This document shows, piece by piece, positions 25,001-26,896 of a stretch of 26,896 bases of DNA (position 1 is its first letter; each line of letters begins with the position of its first letter). Under the pieces are notes generated by a model that saw only the letters and a list, made by a program, of their open reading frames with translations, searched no databases and was not told the origin of the DNA. A program made the position numbers and the translations under genes. Source of the stretch: a virus; IMG/VR virus record IMGVR_UViG_3300010368_000084, positions 1 through 26,896 of that record; one strand, given 5' to 3'.

Positions 25001-25007
25001 TAAAGTA

Positions 25008-25060
25008 TTATAGGTCCTCAAGGGAAGTGGGCACCGCACATTCGGTGTATCCAACCATAA
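25008..25060 (+). ncRNA. Candidate structured RNA / 5' leader element before the HNH gene
   Basis: An outer stem pairs TTATAGGT (25008-25015, one bulged A) with ACCATAA (25054-25060). Inside, TGGGCACCG (25028-25036) pairs with CGGTGTATCCA (25043-25053, with an AT bulge) around a CACATT loop. The two stems abut directly on their 3' side (25053/25054). The 12 nt left between them on the 5' side, CCTCAAGGGAAG, could form a tiny CC-TCAA-GG hairpin and an AAG spacer, making a compact three-way junction. It is G+C-rich against an A+T-rich background. I cannot match it to a known riboswitch class. It ends 11 nt before the HNH ATG. Confidence 0.5.
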
Positions 25061-25071
25061 TTTAAATAAAT

Positions 25072-25446
25072 ATGAACTACATGGAACACTGCAGAGCGCT
25101 CTGCTCTGGAAGACAATCTCTTAGAAGACACAGAAATGATTCTACATATTATGAGAGTCATCACATTATCCCAAAAAGTCTAGGAGGCTCCGACGACACC
25201 TTCAATCTCGTTTTACTTACAGCTAAACATAAACAAGCCATTAGACGAGCTAGATTAGCTGCCCCACCTAGAAGTGAAGAATCTAGAGAAAAAATGAGAA
25301 AATCAGCATTAAACAGAGGTGATAACTTTACAGGCAATCACTTACGGGCAAAATGCCCCCACTGTTTAGAAGAAGGGCAAAAAAATGCTATGTTAAGATG
25401 GCACTTTAATAACTGTAAAGTAAGAAAGGAGGTAGCAAATGCCTAA
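25072..25446 (+). CDS. HNH homing-type endonuclease with C2HC zinc finger
   Basis: The 124-residue protein shows an HNH core at residues 28-53: ESHHIIPKSLGGSDDTFNLV then LLTAKHK, with H30, H31, N45 and H53 as catalytic or metal ligands. A NUMOD3-like DNA-binding helix (SEESREKMRKSALNRGDNFT, about 68-87) follows. A C-terminal zinc finger has CPHC (95-98) and H111-FNN-C115. Such nucleases are mobile genes of phages and often sit beside or inside structural genes. It starts 115 bp after the GIY-YIG gene, and its last 8 bp overlap the start of fibre gene 4. No group I intron core was recognised around it. Confidence 0.88.
   Translation: MNYMEHCRALCSGRQSLRRHRNDSTYYESHHIIPKSLGGSDDTFNLVLLTAKHKQAIRRARLAAPPRSEESREKMRKSALNRGDNFTGNHLRAKCPHCLEEGQKNAMLRWHFNNCKVRKEVANA
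25427..25433 (+). promoter_or_regulatory. Shine-Dalgarno sequence deciding the start of fibre gene 4
   Basis: AGGAGGT lies 5 nt before the ATG at 25439. It is the only strong SD match ahead of any gene in the window and is formed by the KEV codons of the HNH gene. It fixes the start of the open frame that runs off the window. Confidence 0.6.
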
Positions 25447-26896
25447 TTGGCGTAAAGTTATAACCAGCGGATCTGACGCTGTGTTAAATTCTCTCCGTAT
25501 AACAGATTATATTGAACTAACAGGTTCAATCAATATAACAAATAGTATAACTGGCTCAAACTTACAACTTACAAATCTACCGGCCATAGCTGATGATACA
25601 GTCCTGGTAGTAGATGCAAGCGGTAATATAGGAACTAAAGAAGCAGCAGCTACCTCTGGCACTTCAGGTATAGACGGTACTTCCGGCTCTTCAGGATCAA
25701 GTGGAACTTCGGGGTCGTCAGGTACTTCCGGTTCTTCAGGAACATCAGGCACAAACGGAACTAGTGGAACCAACGGTACTTCAGGTAGTTCAGGAACTAA
25801 TGGTACTAGCGGGACAGATGGAACATCCGGTACAGATGGTACAAGCGGAAGCTCTGGCTCATCAGGTTCTAGCGGAGTTGACGGTATATCTAGAGGTCAA
25901 ATATATTATTTTAATGAAAGTATAAATTCAGATATTTCTGGTTATAAAGAATTAAGTTTGGTACCAACAACAACTGGTGAAGTAACAAAATTAACATCTT
26001 TAAGTGGTAGTGCATCTGATGTTTTGGTTGAATCATTTTTATCACCAGAGCTTGGTTATTCAATTATACCAGCTGGTTTTCAAAATTTTATTGTATATTG
26101 TTTATTACCAGCAGCAAATGCGGATGTTGAAGCTTACGTTGAAATACAATTGACAGATTCTTCAGGTACTCCGATAGGTTCTTCAATATCTTCAAATATT
26201 TTTAAAATACCTTATGTAGATGCAGTTAATCCAGGGCAAGTAGACGTTGATATTGTATTAACAACAATTTCAATAGACCCTACGAATAGAATGATTTGTA
26301 GAATTTATTTAACTAATTTAGATGCACCATCACGTGATGTTATATTTTATACTGAAGGTAGTTCAAATTATTCTTACGTCATAACGTCTGTTGGACAAAT
26401 TGCCGGTACATCTGGAACTTCAGGCTCTTCAGGATCAAGTGGTACTGACGGTACTTCAGGCTCATCAGGTTCTTCAGGTACCTCAGGTTCTTCAGGAACT
26501 TCAGGTATAGATGGAACATCAGGTTCTTCAGGAACATCAGGTTCTTCCGGATCATCAGGCTCTTCCGGTTCATCAGGTTCTTCCGGTTCCTCAGGTTCTT
26601 CAGGAACTTCAGGTATAGATGGAACATCAGGTTCTTCCGGTTCCTCCGGTTCTTCCGGCTCCTCTGGTTCTTCCGGTTCATCAGGTTCTTCAGGAACTTC
26701 AGGTATAGATGGAACATCAGGTTCTTCAGGAACTTCAGGTATAGATGGAACATCAGGTTCTTCCGGTTCCTCCGGTTCTTCCGGTTCCTCCGGTTCTTCA
26801 GGAACTTCAGGTATAGACGGTACTTCCGGATCTTCCGGATCATCAGGTTCTTCCGGTAACTCAGGTTCTTCAGGAACTTCAGGTATAGATGGAACA
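25439..26896 (+). CDS. Tail fibre 4, collagen-like, partial (3' end outside window)
   Basis: ATG at 25439 opens 486 codons with no stop before the window end. The N-terminus MPNWRKVITSGSDAVLNSLR is of the type that starts many environmental phage fibres. Layout: N-terminal domain (1-70); a first Gly-X-Y tract of GTS/GSS/GTN/GTD triplets (about 72-150); a folded beta-rich domain (about 152-320; GQIYYFNES ... FYTEGSSNYSYVIT); then a second long tract (from about 322) that continues past the end. The triplets have glycine at every third place but no proline, so they resemble phage collagen-like shafts rather than classical collagen. The folded domain resembles beta domains found in other viral fibres. 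It overlaps the HNH gene by 8 bp. Confidence 0.85.
   Translation, partial: MPNWRKVITSGSDAVLNSLRITDYIELTGSINITNSITGSNLQLTNLPAIADDTVLVVDASGNIGTKEAAATSGTSGIDGTSGSSGSSGTSGSSGTSGSSGTSGTNGTSGTNGTSGSSGTNGTSGTDGTSGTDGTSGSSGSSGSSGVDGISRGQIYYFNESINSDISGYKELSLVPTTTGEVTKLTSLSGSASDVLVESFLSPELGYSIIPAGFQNFIVYCLLPAANADVEAYVEIQLTDSSGTPIGSSISSNIFKIPYVDAVNPGQVDVDIVLTTISIDPTNRMICRIYLTNLDAPSRDVIFYTEGSSNYSYVITSVGQIAGTSGTSGSSGSSGTDGTSGSSGSSGTSGSSGTSGIDGTSGSSGTSGSSGSSGSSGSSGSSGSSGSSGTSGIDGTSGSSGSSGSSGSSGSSGSSGSSGTSGIDGTSGSSGTSGIDGTSGSSGSSGSSGSSGSSGTSGIDGTSGSSGSSGSSGNSGSSGTSGIDGT
25651..25890 (+). repeat. First Gly-Ser/Thr-Ser triplet tract
   Basis: Codon triplets encode G-[TS]-[SND] repeats (GTSGIDGTSGSSGSSG and so on). 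Serine, threonine and glycine codons vary, so the DNA repeat is imperfect although the protein repeat is regular. Confidence 0.85.
26400..26896 (+). repeat. Second Gly-Ser/Thr-Ser triplet tract with embedded GTSGIDGT units
   Basis: The 24-mer encoding GTSGIDGT starts at 26495, 26603, 26693, 26729, 26801 (one base different) and 26873. Spacings are 108, 90, 36, 72 and 72 nt, all exact multiples of 18 nt. Between them lie GSS/GTS triplets. The tract continues beyond the window. Confidence 0.88.

Noticed and set aside
24957-25446. Group I intron carrying the HNH nuclease
   Set aside because: Fibre 4 starts afresh after the HNH gene with a typical fibre N-terminus, the gene upstream is complete, and no P/Q/R/S-like intron core was seen, so the HNH gene looks free-standing.
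25507-25773. Minus-strand proline/glutamate/valine repeat ORF
   Set aside because: Antisense of the first Gly-X-Y tract of fibre 4, which has a convincing start and SD on the + strand.
25701-25925. Plus-strand ORF in another frame inside fibre 4
   Set aside because: Frame-shifted reading of the same repeat tract; the fibre frame runs through it from 25439.
26379-26843. Minus-strand ORF of 154 codons rich in Lys, Asn, Leu and Arg
   Set aside because: It is the antisense of the Gly-Ser/Thr-Ser repeat tract; regular codon triplets keep the opposite strand open. It has no leader and no sensible protein composition.
26400-26896. CRISPR-like array suggested by regularly recurring 24-mers
   Set aside because: Spacing varies, the intervening DNA is the same coding repeat rather than unique spacers, and the whole tract is one open frame of Gly-X-Y triplets.

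Overview
The window is a fragment of a tailed-phage genome, most likely a contractile-tailed (myovirus-type) virus of the broad T4 superfamily. Evidence: the two best-conserved T4 baseplate-wedge proteins, gp25 (6805-7215) and gp6 (7215-9038), lie side by side; a gp55-like late sigma factor candidate sits upstream; about 16 kb of structural genes follow, ending in tail-fibre genes. All genes are on the + strand, tightly packed and A+T-rich. Almost no gene has a Shine-Dalgarno sequence; starts follow A/T-rich leaders instead. This, with fibre proteins of the VSGSGQ / GDGSGLTG / GSSGTSG type, suggests a Bacteroidota host. The host assignment is inference. No integrase, tRNA, rRNA, insertion sequence or CRISPR array was found.

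Layout. (1) 1-111: 3' end of an unknown gene, followed by a good intrinsic terminator at 141-179. (2) 112-574: 463 bp without a gene, holding short direct repeats and a palindrome-rich leader. (3) 575-3132: small accessory genes, including a UVR-like helical protein, membrane proteins, a T5orf172/GIY-YIG-type protein, a 57-residue ORF and an HD-domain phosphohydrolase. (4) 3113-3817: sigma-like factor. (5) 3834-10483: tail and baseplate block (gp5-like OB-fold hub/spike candidate, unknown virion proteins, gp25, gp6, a DNRLRE-like protein). (6) 10493-18411: very large baseplate/tail proteins, including a 1264-residue protein with a P2 gpI/gp7-like core and a paralogous pair. (7) 18426-26896: fibre/adhesin locus with four modular fibre genes. 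Between the third and fourth lie a GT9-like glycosyltransferase, a GIY-YIG nuclease and an HNH homing-type nuclease. The last fibre is collagen-like and is cut by the window end.

How it may work together. A sigma factor made just before the structural block could drive late transcription; a recurring TATTTATA element lies in several of the real gaps between structural genes and is a candidate for its target. The structural proteins build a baseplate with a gp25-gp6 wedge but otherwise divergent parts. The fibre genes look like a locus that exchanges and expands modules. The most unusual observations are a folded-RNA candidate ahead of the HNH gene (25008-25060), a cysteine placed repeatedly at one position of YadA-like head repeats, and repeat copies spaced in exact multiples of 18 nt in the collagen-like fibre. 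I see no clearly new multi-gene system; the rest is a divergent but recognisable phage structural region.
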